A DNA stretch of 42,489 bases. Origin: a virus. The position numbers and the translations under genes were made by a program. Position 1 is the stretch's first letter. The number at the start of each line of letters is the position of its first letter. Shown one piece after another: positions 12,718-20,198 of the stretch. The notes beneath the pieces were generated by a model. It was not told where the DNA came from. It saw only the letters and a program-made list of their open reading frames with translations, and made no database searches. The stretch is taken from the IMG/VR virus record IMGVR_UViG_3300017726_000016, positions 1-42,489 of that record; one strand, 5' to 3'.

Positions 12718-13620
12718 ATGCCTCAACCACTAGGTATTAGACAAATTAAAAGCAAGTTGTTGAGTCCTGCACTCACCTCTCTATACTATGTACAGATTCC
12801 TTTGCCGAGCACTGGTCCTCTGAACCTTGCTTACTTCAATAGTGCTGGTGTGCCAATCGACCAGGACAGATTAAATTTGATGTGTTGCGAAACTGTGTTG
12901 CCTGGATCTAGACTTGCAACATTAGAATTAAATAATGATCGCACTGGTGTGACAGAGAAGCACGCACATAGGAAGATATATGATGATAGAATTGACTTGA
13001 CATTCTATGTCAATGCAGAAAACTATATGCCAATTAGATTCTTTGAGACGTGGATAAATTATATTACTCAACAAAGCACGGCGAGGGTAGAAGGAAGACC
13101 AGGAGCACTAGATAAAGATTATTTCTATAGATTTGAATACCCAGATACGTACATGTCTGATAGTGGAATGAGAATTACTAAGTTTGAAAAAAGTTCTTTC
13201 GGCACATCTGGTAATAATTTTCTAAGTTTTCTTGGACAACAACCAAAATCAGCAGGACAACTAACATATACTTTTATCAGAGCATTTCCTCTTTCTATAG
13301 CATCAATGCCTGTATCATATGATCAGTCTAATCTTTTGAAGTGCATTGTCTCAATGTCATACGTCAGATATGTCGTTGATGGTTCTAATCCACCTGTGAC
13401 TGCTGGGTCCATTCCTGGTGGTCAAAGTGATTCTAGCAGAGCAACAGATACATCTTTCCCTCCACAGATACTGACTGGTAACGGTCAAGCTATTAATGCA
13501 GCAGCAGCACAATTTAATGCAACTAGTAATGCTATTAGTGCCGAAGCACGGGCAAGAGGTGTCACAGCAGCACCTATTTCCCTTGGTGGGCAATTCGCAT
13601 CGGAATCAAGAGTTTTCTGA
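12718..13620 (+). CDS. gp54: Baseplate tail-tube initiator gp54
   Basis: A 300-residue protein (T4 gp54 is 320). The N-terminal LGIRQIKSKLLSPALTSLYYVQI and the core LPGSRLATLELNNDRTGVTEKHAHRKIYDD with FYVNAEN are typical of the tail-tube-like fold shared by gp54, gp48 and gp19. It binds gp48 on the hub and nucleates the gp19 tube. The C-terminal 70 residues are Ala/Ser-rich and probably flexible. No strong ribosome-binding site is seen. Confidence 0.83.
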   Translation: MPQPLGIRQIKSKLLSPALTSLYYVQIPLPSTGPLNLAYFNSAGVPIDQDRLNLMCCETVLPGSRLATLELNNDRTGVTEKHAHRKIYDDRIDLTFYVNAENYMPIRFFETWINYITQQSTARVEGRPGALDKDYFYRFEYPDTYMSDSGMRITKFEKSSFGTSGNNFLSFLGQQPKSAGQLTYTFIRAFPLSIASMPVSYDQSNLLKCIVSMSYVRYVVDGSNPPVTAGSIPGGQSDSSRATDTSFPPQILTGNGQAINAAAAQFNATSNAISAEARARGVTAAPISLGGQFASESRVF

Positions 13621-13627
13621 TTACCCC

Positions 13628-13634
13628 ATAAATA
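13628..13634 (+). promoter_or_regulatory. T4-type late promoter box (ATAAATA)
   Basis: CATAAATAATC lies 28 nt before gp26, directly after the gp54 stop. Good position for a late promoter of the hub operon that follows. Confidence 0.6.
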
Positions 13635-13661
13635 ATCATACTGAAATCTTTATAAGATATT

Positions 13662-14381
13662 ATGCCTTTACCAAAAATTGCGACTCCCACATATGAACTT
13701 GAGTTGCCATCCACAGGACAAACGATTACTTATAGACCCTTCCTTGTAAAAGAAGAAAAGGTTTTGGTGATTGCATTAGAAAGTGAGGATACAAAACAAA
13801 TCACTAATGCAATTAAAACAGTCATCAAAAACTGTATCACAACAAGAGGTGTCAAGGTAGAGCAACTTCCTACTTTTGATATTGAATACTTGTTCCTTAA
13901 TATCAGGGGTAAGTCAGTTGGTGAAGAAATTGATGTAAACATTATGTGCCCTGATGATGAGGAGACACAAGTCTCTGTGAAGATTAACCTTGATGATATT
14001 GAAGTAATTAAAAGTAAAGAGCATATCAATCAGATTAAGATTGATAAAAAAATTATGATGGAAATGAAGTATCCATCACTTGATCAGTTCATTAAAAACA
14101 ATTTTGATTTTGCTGATAACAGTGCCATGGATCAATCATTTGAATTGATCGCATCTTGTATTGATAAAATCTATACTGAGGATGATGTTTGGGTCGCTGC
14201 AGATTGCACTAAGAAAGAGGTAAATGAGTTCCTTGAATCAATGAACTCCTCACAGTTCAAAGACATAGAAAAGTTCTTTGAAACTATGCCAAAACTTTCT
14301 CATACAGTCAAGGTAACGAATCCAAATACTAAGGTCGAAAGTGAGGTAGTCTTAGAGGGATTAGCGTCTTTTTTCGCGTAG
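13662..14381 (+). CDS. gp26: Baseplate hub subunit gp26-like
   Basis: A 239-residue protein (T4 gp26 is 208). The opening MPLPKIATPTYELELPSTGQTITYRPFLVKEEKVLVIALES is characteristic of the T4 baseplate gp26 family; QITNAIKTVIKNC, FDIEYLFLNIRGKSVGE and the C-terminal EGLASFF also fit. It takes part in hub assembly and acts like the tail-assembly chaperones of other phages. The next small gene begins three bases after its stop. Confidence 0.85.
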   Translation: MPLPKIATPTYELELPSTGQTITYRPFLVKEEKVLVIALESEDTKQITNAIKTVIKNCITTRGVKVEQLPTFDIEYLFLNIRGKSVGEEIDVNIMCPDDEETQVSVKINLDDIEVIKSKEHINQIKIDKKIMMEMKYPSLDQFIKNNFDFADNSAMDQSFELIASCIDKIYTEDDVWVAADCTKKEVNEFLESMNSSQFKDIEKFFETMPKLSHTVKVTNPNTKVESEVVLEGLASFFA

Positions 14382-14383
14382 CA

Positions 14384-14563
14384 ATGATCCACATGGATCT
14401 CATTAGTTATTTCAAACTCAACTTTGCCTTGATGCAGTATCATAAATACTCTTTGACCGAGATTGAAAATATGATGCCTTGGGAACGAGATATCTATGTC
14501 GGGTTATTGCAATACCACCTTGAAGAAGAAAAACTAAAACAGCAGCAGTCACATGGATCTTGA
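14384..14563 (+). CDS. 59-aa hub-operon protein, possibly gp51-like assembly catalyst
   Basis: A short frame, MIHMDLISYFKLNFALMQYH onward, with IENMMPWERDIYVGLLQYHLEEEK. The 'MPWER...YVGLL' pattern recalls the C-terminal part of tail-assembly chaperones and of the small gp51-type hub assembly catalyst annotated in cyanophages. It starts three bases after gp26 and overlaps the next gene by 11 nt, so it is embedded in the hub operon. The gene is convincing; the gp51 name is tentative. Confidence 0.65.
   Translation: MIHMDLISYFKLNFALMQYHKYSLTEIENMMPWERDIYVGLLQYHLEEEKLKQQQSHGS
14442..14448 (+). promoter_or_regulatory. Possible internal late promoter box (ATAAATA)
   Basis: TCATAAATACT lies in the coding sequence of the 59-aa gene, about 105 nt before the 593-aa gene. 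It matches the late box, but being inside a gene it may be chance. Confidence 0.3.
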
Positions 14564-16334
14564 TGATCTCCTTAAATCCATAAGAGAAGAAGGTAAGGGT
14601 GGAAAGATCGTCCCTGCAAAATTTCTTGGTGAGGATAGATACGAGAAATATAAAGAGGAACTTGCTGCACAAGGATCCATTGGTGGAGAGCAACTTACAC
14701 CAGAAGAAAGAAAGGAAGGATTTAAAAAGAGAAACGATAAGATAGGGTTTGAGAAGTTCATCAATAAAGTATTAGCAAAGAAAAAATCTGCAACGGTAGC
14801 ACCAACTGGTAGTAGAGGATTACCTCGTTCGGGTGCTATTGTAAAGGCACCTGGTGGTGCAATGCAGAAGTTTATACAATCACCTGTGGGTGAAAGCACT
14901 GAGAAAATTGTAGAGGAGATTAACCAGAAACTTGATGACCTCATCGCTACGATTAGAGAGGAGCAAAAGTTAGAAGGGAAATCATTAGAGAAAGAAAGAG
15001 TATCCGCAGAAAGAGATAAGAGAAGTAAGGCAGAGAATAAATTAGAAAAAGGATTTACTGTATTAAAGAAATCTGCAGAGAAGATATTAAAACCAGTTAA
15101 GGGTATTTTTGATAGGGTATTTGATTTTATTAAAAAAATAATACTCGGCAATGTCTTAATGAAGATCATTGATTGGTTTGCTGATGATGAAAATCAAGGT
15201 AAAATAAAAACAATATTCAGATTTATTGAGGACTTCTGGCCTGCTCTTACTGCTGCGGTTCTTTTATTTGGGACTAGTTTTGGTGGCATTGTCAGAGGTC
15301 TGATAGGAACTGTTGTCAAACTAACAGTAGGACTTGTTAAATTAATTCCAAGATTTGCAAAGTTCTTTATGACTCCTTTGGGTGCAGCACTGGGTCTAGG
15401 TGCACTTGCTGCTGGTGGCGCATTCGTGGCTTCACAGCAGAATGAAAAGAGAAGATCAGAGTTAGATGCCGAAGACGATGATTCTGTTGTAACACCAACG
15501 GAGACAAGAGAGGAAGGTCAGACGCCTGGTGCATCGCAGTTGATGCAAGAATCAATTCTTCAACGTGGCATGGGTGGCGGTTTCAATAAAGGTGGATTCG
15601 TTGGTGGTGGCGGTCCAAACAGTGACACTGTTCCTGCGATGCTGTCTCCAGGTGAGTTTGTGATGAGCAGAGGTGCAGTTCAAAGATATGGAACATCAGC
15701 ACTTGAGTCCATGAACTCTGTGGGTGGAGGAACAAACGTACCTGTAATTAATCAGTCCTTCACAACCTATGCTAAGGGTGGTGGAATGATGCCTTATAGT
15801 ACAGTGAATAATGTCAACAAGTCACAACTTCAAAAAAGATCTAAAGAACAGAAAAAATTAACACACACGGTTAAAGCACCGAAGATGCCAAATATGATGG
15901 GTCCAATTTTAGCAATGGATCCTATTCTTGGACTGAGTGGCGGTGGTGGTGGCATCAATGCTTTAACTGAACAATCAAAAGTTGGAAGTATAGGTGCTGT
16001 TCTTGGTGGTATGTTTGGTGCCTTTAAGAAAAAAGAAATTGATCCTCAAAATATCTTGTTTGATGAGGGTGATCTCTACCAAGATAATAGAGTTATGATG
16101 AGTCCTGGTCAGCAGAGATCTAAGAAAAACATGAGTGTATCTCAGGATCAAATTCAAAGGACACCGATTGGACCACCAACAAAACCAAAACCACAGGTTG
16201 AATTCTTACCGTTAGGGTCTGGTGGTGCTAATGGACAGAGTGCACAGGTAGCACCAACTGAATCTCAAATACCATCTTTCAGTGCATCCACTAGTGGGTC
16301 TGGTAATAAAATGCAGACACTGGGTATAGGATAA
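14553..16334 (+). CDS. Tail tape-measure-like virion protein
   Basis: A 593-residue protein. Residues 110-195 are charged and helical, likely coiled coil; 195-295 contain several hydrophobic helices (IKKIILGNVLMKIIDWF, LTAAVLLFGTSFGGIVRGLIG, MTPLGAALGLGALAAGGAF); residues 346-380 hold GGFVGGGGPNSDTVPAMLSP followed by GEFVMSRGAVQ, a motif often seen in phage tape-measure proteins. Length is close to T4 gp29 (590 aa). Position in the hub operon also fits a tape measure or hub protein. Direct similarity to gp29 is not evident by eye, so the call rests on architecture. Confidence 0.6.
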   Translation: MDLDDLLKSIREEGKGGKIVPAKFLGEDRYEKYKEELAAQGSIGGEQLTPEERKEGFKKRNDKIGFEKFINKVLAKKKSATVAPTGSRGLPRSGAIVKAPGGAMQKFIQSPVGESTEKIVEEINQKLDDLIATIREEQKLEGKSLEKERVSAERDKRSKAENKLEKGFTVLKKSAEKILKPVKGIFDRVFDFIKKIILGNVLMKIIDWFADDENQGKIKTIFRFIEDFWPALTAAVLLFGTSFGGIVRGLIGTVVKLTVGLVKLIPRFAKFFMTPLGAALGLGALAAGGAFVASQQNEKRRSELDAEDDDSVVTPTETREEGQTPGASQLMQESILQRGMGGGFNKGGFVGGGGPNSDTVPAMLSPGEFVMSRGAVQRYGTSALESMNSVGGGTNVPVINQSFTTYAKGGGMMPYSTVNNVNKSQLQKRSKEQKKLTHTVKAPKMPNMMGPILAMDPILGLSGGGGGINALTEQSKVGSIGAVLGGMFGAFKKKEIDPQNILFDEGDLYQDNRVMMSPGQQRSKKNMSVSQDQIQRTPIGPPTKPKPQVEFLPLGSGGANGQSAQVAPTESQIPSFSASTSGSGNKMQTLGIG

Positions 16335-16335
16335 T

Positions 16336-18621
16336 ATGGCAAAATTATTACCACCAGTATCCAAGGGAGGTTCCCTCGCAAAAGTTTCTAAACCAACCAC
16401 GGGTGGTATGTCATCACCTCTTGCTAGTGGTTTTTTAAATACTAAAAAGAAAGTTATAACCCTTGATACCCTGTTCAAAGATAGAGTAGACAGAGAGAAA
16501 AAAAGTCAATCTGTAAAAGCAAAACTTAAAGAGAGAGAACAGAGAGGTGCAAAGGAAACTAATTTAGAGAAACAACCAACTCAAAAAGAAGCAAAGAAAA
16601 AGTCAACTAAAACTCCTGGGGTTAGTTTTTTAGATAAGGTTAAGAACTTTATTGGAAAAATAATATTAGGATTTTTTGTAACCAGACTGGTTGACTCTGC
16701 TAATGATCCAAAGATTGGATCTTTCTTAGATGGTGCTGCTGCAGCAGGTGATTTTATTATTGATTTTGGTGGTAAAATTTTTGATGGTCTTGTCACCTTC
16801 CTTGACTTTGGATATGGCATGTATGATGGTCTTAAGAAAAACGTCGGTGATTTATTTGGAGATGAAGGAGTAAAGCAATTAGAGGACTTCGCTGCTTCAT
16901 TTAAAAAGGTTGCCAACTACACTCTTATCACAGGGATGGCATTCGCTGGTTTTGGTGAGGCAGCTGCAAACGCACAGAAAGCACTTATCAAAAAAGTTGC
17001 AAGACCAGTAGCAGCGGCAGCAGTAAAAGGGATATCAAAACTTGTTGGTAAAGGAGCAGCGAGAGTAGTTCTCAAAGGTCTCAAATTAGCATCTCCTATC
17101 TTCAAAAAGATTCCAATCATTGGTCCTTTAATTAATTTCTTAATCAGTTACTTTGTTTTCAAAGAACCCATAGGTAAAGCGGCACTAAGAGCAGTTGGAT
17201 CTGCAATCTTTGGTGCTCTCGGTGCAATTGCTGGATCTGTTGTTCCTATTGTAGGAACAGCAATTGGTGGATTTTTAGGATCAGTTGCTGGTGACTACGG
17301 TGGTGCATTGTTGTATGATGCATTCTTCTCTGGAAAGAAACCTATAGCGGGAGATGAAACACAAGATCAAAGACCAGGAGTATCTGGTAGTTCAGTAACT
17401 CCTGTTGCTGGTAGTAAAGTTTCCGGTAATCTCAAAGGGACAAAAGAAGAGAAGTGGGCAGCAATAATTGCAATGGCGAAGAAGGCAGGAGCAAAATACC
17501 CAGAACTTGTGGCAGCACAGTTTGCGCTAGAATCGAACTGGGGCACAGCACTGTCTGCACCAAACAACTTCTTTGGTATTAAAGCAACAGCAAGTGAGGC
17601 AGGAACAACTTCAGCAACACAAGAAGTTTATGGTGGAGTTACAATCAACACTGCAGGTAAATTTAAAAACTTTGCCACACCACAAGATGCTGTCAATCAT
17701 TTGGTGACACAATGGTATAAAGATTATAGAGGATATAGTGGTATCAACCGTGCTGGTAGTGCTGATGAAGCAGCGGAACTGCTAAGAAGAGAAGGATATG
17801 CAACTGACCCAAGATATGCAGGCAAGTTAAAACGATTACTGAGTCAATACAGAAATGTGCAGTCCGCATCAATGAGATCTGGAGATTCTTCCACTAGTTC
17901 CATTACTGCGAACACTGATACAAGTAGTTCTGGTGCAGATATTAGAAATCAAAGTGAAGGATCTAAACTTGCAGGAGAACTTGGTAGATTCCTAGATGCA
18001 AAAGGAGTTGGTGGTTTTGGATCAGGTGTGCACCAACACCCAGAGCACCCACCTTGGCCTAGAGAGTCTGGTCACAGAGCCAACTCTCTGCATTATGAAT
18101 CTCAAGGTGGAAGAGCAATCGACATTGGAGGATATGGTCCAAATCTGTTTAAGAGAAAGATAGGAGCAGGTGTAGATGATCAGACAAAGATCATTGCGGC
18201 TATCCAAGAGTGGGAGAAAAAGAATAATAATCCTAAACGTGCTGAGTTTGTCCATGAATCTAACGATCCCAGAGGACATGCAGACCACGTTCATATTGCA
18301 TATAAGAGAGGTGGTGTGGTTCCAAAAGATCTCTATGCGCTCCTACATAAAGGAGAGATAGTTATTGACCCAGATAGTGCTGGACCTGCTAAGCAGATGT
18401 TGCTTGCAATCAACGAAGCAAATAGTTATGAAGGTATCTTAAAAGCAATTCGCGATTATGCTCCGTATGATGCTCTTAGTCAACAAACAGTAGTGATGTC
18501 TCAACCAGGTAATGGATCTCAACAGATGTATAATCAAGGAGAGGGTAGTGTATCTTACCTACCAGTGCCCTCTGCCGGAGCAACTAGCAGTCCGAAAGAT
18601 ATTCTTTATAAGGGAGCATAA
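16336..18621 (+). CDS. Tape-measure-like protein with two cell-wall lytic domains
   Basis: A 761-residue protein. Residues 95-120 (FIGKIILGFFVTRLVD) resemble the neighbouring 593-aa protein; 190-335 are rich in hydrophobic Gly/Ala helices. Residues about 370-505 look like a glucosaminidase (GH73/FlgJ type) domain: YPELVAAQFALESNWG with putative catalytic E399, NNFFGIKA, and a C-terminal GYATDPRYAGKL. Residues about 550-660 look like an M15/LAS metallopeptidase: H586 and D596 in SLHYESQGGRAIDIG and the HVH pair (651-653). The end carries LLHKGEIVIDPDSAGP, again tape-measure-like. It probably opens host peptidoglycan during injection. It lies two bases after the previous gene. Confidence 0.7.
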   Translation: MAKLLPPVSKGGSLAKVSKPTTGGMSSPLASGFLNTKKKVITLDTLFKDRVDREKKSQSVKAKLKEREQRGAKETNLEKQPTQKEAKKKSTKTPGVSFLDKVKNFIGKIILGFFVTRLVDSANDPKIGSFLDGAAAAGDFIIDFGGKIFDGLVTFLDFGYGMYDGLKKNVGDLFGDEGVKQLEDFAASFKKVANYTLITGMAFAGFGEAAANAQKALIKKVARPVAAAAVKGISKLVGKGAARVVLKGLKLASPIFKKIPIIGPLINFLISYFVFKEPIGKAALRAVGSAIFGALGAIAGSVVPIVGTAIGGFLGSVAGDYGGALLYDAFFSGKKPIAGDETQDQRPGVSGSSVTPVAGSKVSGNLKGTKEEKWAAIIAMAKKAGAKYPELVAAQFALESNWGTALSAPNNFFGIKATASEAGTTSATQEVYGGVTINTAGKFKNFATPQDAVNHLVTQWYKDYRGYSGINRAGSADEAAELLRREGYATDPRYAGKLKRLLSQYRNVQSASMRSGDSSTSSITANTDTSSSGADIRNQSEGSKLAGELGRFLDAKGVGGFGSGVHQHPEHPPWPRESGHRANSLHYESQGGRAIDIGGYGPNLFKRKIGAGVDDQTKIIAAIQEWEKKNNNPKRAEFVHESNDPRGHADHVHIAYKRGGVVPKDLYALLHKGEIVIDPDSAGPAKQMLLAINEANSYEGILKAIRDYAPYDALSQQTVVMSQPGNGSQQMYNQGEGSVSYLPVPSAGATSSPKDILYKGA

Positions 18622-18624
18622 GAT

Positions 18625-19968
18625 ATGACAACTAAGGGAACATCAAAGGGAGCAGAGACTTCTTCTATAACAAAGTTAGAAATAATATCTAATAAAGATG
18701 AGAATAAAAAAATTAGTTTGTTAGGTGGAACAGAAACTCCTGGTCCTAGATTTTTTAGGTTCATGTATTATGAAAGTATTCTACAAGACGCAGTGAAAGC
18801 AGAAGTAATCTTTGTAGATACTGGTGGTGCCATTGATGGCAAGTCTGCTGTAGAAGGATTACCTTTGGTTGGAACCGAACAAGTAAATTTTGCAATGGAG
18901 GATAACCAGCAGAATAAAATTAAACTCACATTATATGTCAATAAAGTAACACCACTTAGTGAAGATACCAGAAAGTCATCCATCAAACTAAACATGGTGT
19001 CGGAAGAGTTTATGAGAAATGAAGAGGGAGACTCTAGACTTAATGTTAGGTTTGATGGTAAGATATCAGACCACATCACTAAGATATTAAAATCATTTTT
19101 AAAAACAAAAAAGAAACTTGATATTGAGGAGACAAGAAACAATTATAATTTTATTGGCAACAATAGAAAACCTTACTATGCTTTGAATTGGTTGTCTAAA
19201 ACTTCTATACCAAAGGATGCAGGTAAGAAAGGATCAAGTGCTGGATTCTTTTTCTATGAAACATCTGAAGGATTCAAGTTTAAATCCATTGATGGTCTGT
19301 TTGCCCAGGAAAAGAAGAAGTCTTTTATCTTCAATGAAACACCTGATAGTGGCGATCAAGTCCCATCGGGTTATAATGGTAAAGTCCTTTCACAAGAGTC
19401 AGACAATGCAATTGATGCTCAGTCAAAATTTCAGATGGGAGCATACAGCACTCGATTAGTTACCTTTGATCCTTTCAACTGTCACTACAAAGTTATTAAA
19501 CAGAGTGCGGAGGAAACAAAAGATGGCACCTCACTTGGGGGTAAAGATCTACCAACGTTAAACAAAAAATTTGAAACAGATTTCACAAGAACAACTTATA
19601 TGTTGATAGATACAGGGACCATGCCATCTGGGACAACCGATCAACAAATTGATGCATCGTCAGATAGCAACTTTGAGACGCCTCAAGTTCTAAATCAAGC
19701 GATCCGTAGATACAATCAAATGTTCGCCGGATCACAAACAATAACAATCGCTGGTGATTTTAGTTTACATGCAGGAGATGTTGTTTTTGTAGACACTCCA
19801 GGCAGAAACGCCGAAAAGGGAGATCAGATTGACAAGGAGAATGGGGGTCTATATATTATAGCTGACTTATGTCATTACGTATCAACAAAAGAAACTTATA
19901 CGAAATTGAATCTTGTTAGAGACTCTTTCGGAAGAAAAGGAAACCACACTACTAATATTCCATTATGA
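18625..19968 (+). CDS. gp27: Baseplate hub protein, gp27-like
   Basis: A 447-residue protein (T4 gp27 is 391). The N-terminal pattern GPRFFRFMYYESILQDAVKAEVIFVDTGGAI, the middle KISDHITKILKSF, and GFFFYETSEGFKFKSIDGLFAQ followed much later by AGDVVFVDTPG fit the gp27/gpD hub fold that forms the ring holding the gp5 spike. It stands in the expected order before the spike gene, with a CP12-like gene between. Similarity to T4 is distant, so the name is likely but not certain. Confidence 0.72.
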   Translation: MTTKGTSKGAETSSITKLEIISNKDENKKISLLGGTETPGPRFFRFMYYESILQDAVKAEVIFVDTGGAIDGKSAVEGLPLVGTEQVNFAMEDNQQNKIKLTLYVNKVTPLSEDTRKSSIKLNMVSEEFMRNEEGDSRLNVRFDGKISDHITKILKSFLKTKKKLDIEETRNNYNFIGNNRKPYYALNWLSKTSIPKDAGKKGSSAGFFFYETSEGFKFKSIDGLFAQEKKKSFIFNETPDSGDQVPSGYNGKVLSQESDNAIDAQSKFQMGAYSTRLVTFDPFNCHYKVIKQSAEETKDGTSLGGKDLPTLNKKFETDFTRTTYMLIDTGTMPSGTTDQQIDASSDSNFETPQVLNQAIRRYNQMFAGSQTITIAGDFSLHAGDVVFVDTPGRNAEKGDQIDKENGGLYIIADLCHYVSTKETYTKLNLVRDSFGRKGNHTTNIPL

Positions 19969-20198
19969 GTAATAAATCTATTCAGCAACACATTAAGAAG
20001 GACAAAGAGATCCTTCAAGATCCTACAACTAATCCACAAATGCGTCGTCACATTGAAGGCGAATTGCATGATTTGGAAGAATATGCAGAGCATCATAAAA
20101 AAGAAATTGAAGAAGGAGATCATCACGATCCGTCTTACTTAGAATTATTCTGCGACCAAAACCCATCCGAACCAGAATGTCTGGTATATGACGACTGA
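19965..20198 (+). CDS. CP12-like Calvin-cycle regulator
   Basis: A 77-residue hydrophilic helical protein. The C-terminus reads LFCDQNPSEPECLVYDD, matching the C-terminal domain of CP12, whose hallmark is CxxNPxxxEC plus an acidic YD/YE end; both cysteines (C63, C72) are kept with the usual spacing. The N-terminal cysteine pair of plant CP12 is absent, as in many cyanobacterial forms. CP12 binds GAPDH and phosphoribulokinase and shuts down the Calvin cycle. Here it overlaps the gp27-like gene by ATGA and the gp5-like gene by one base (TGATG), so it would be made with virion hub proteins late in infection. A structural role cannot be ruled out. Confidence 0.72.
   Translation: MSNKSIQQHIKKDKEILQDPTTNPQMRRHIEGELHDLEEYAEHHKKEIEEGDHHDPSYLELFCDQNPSEPECLVYDD

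Noticed and set aside
14549-15169. Long open frame on the minus strand opposite the 593-aa gene
   Set aside because: Low-complexity Ser/Phe/Leu composition typical of an antisense shadow of a Lys/Glu-rich gene; the plus-strand frame has clear motifs and operon context.
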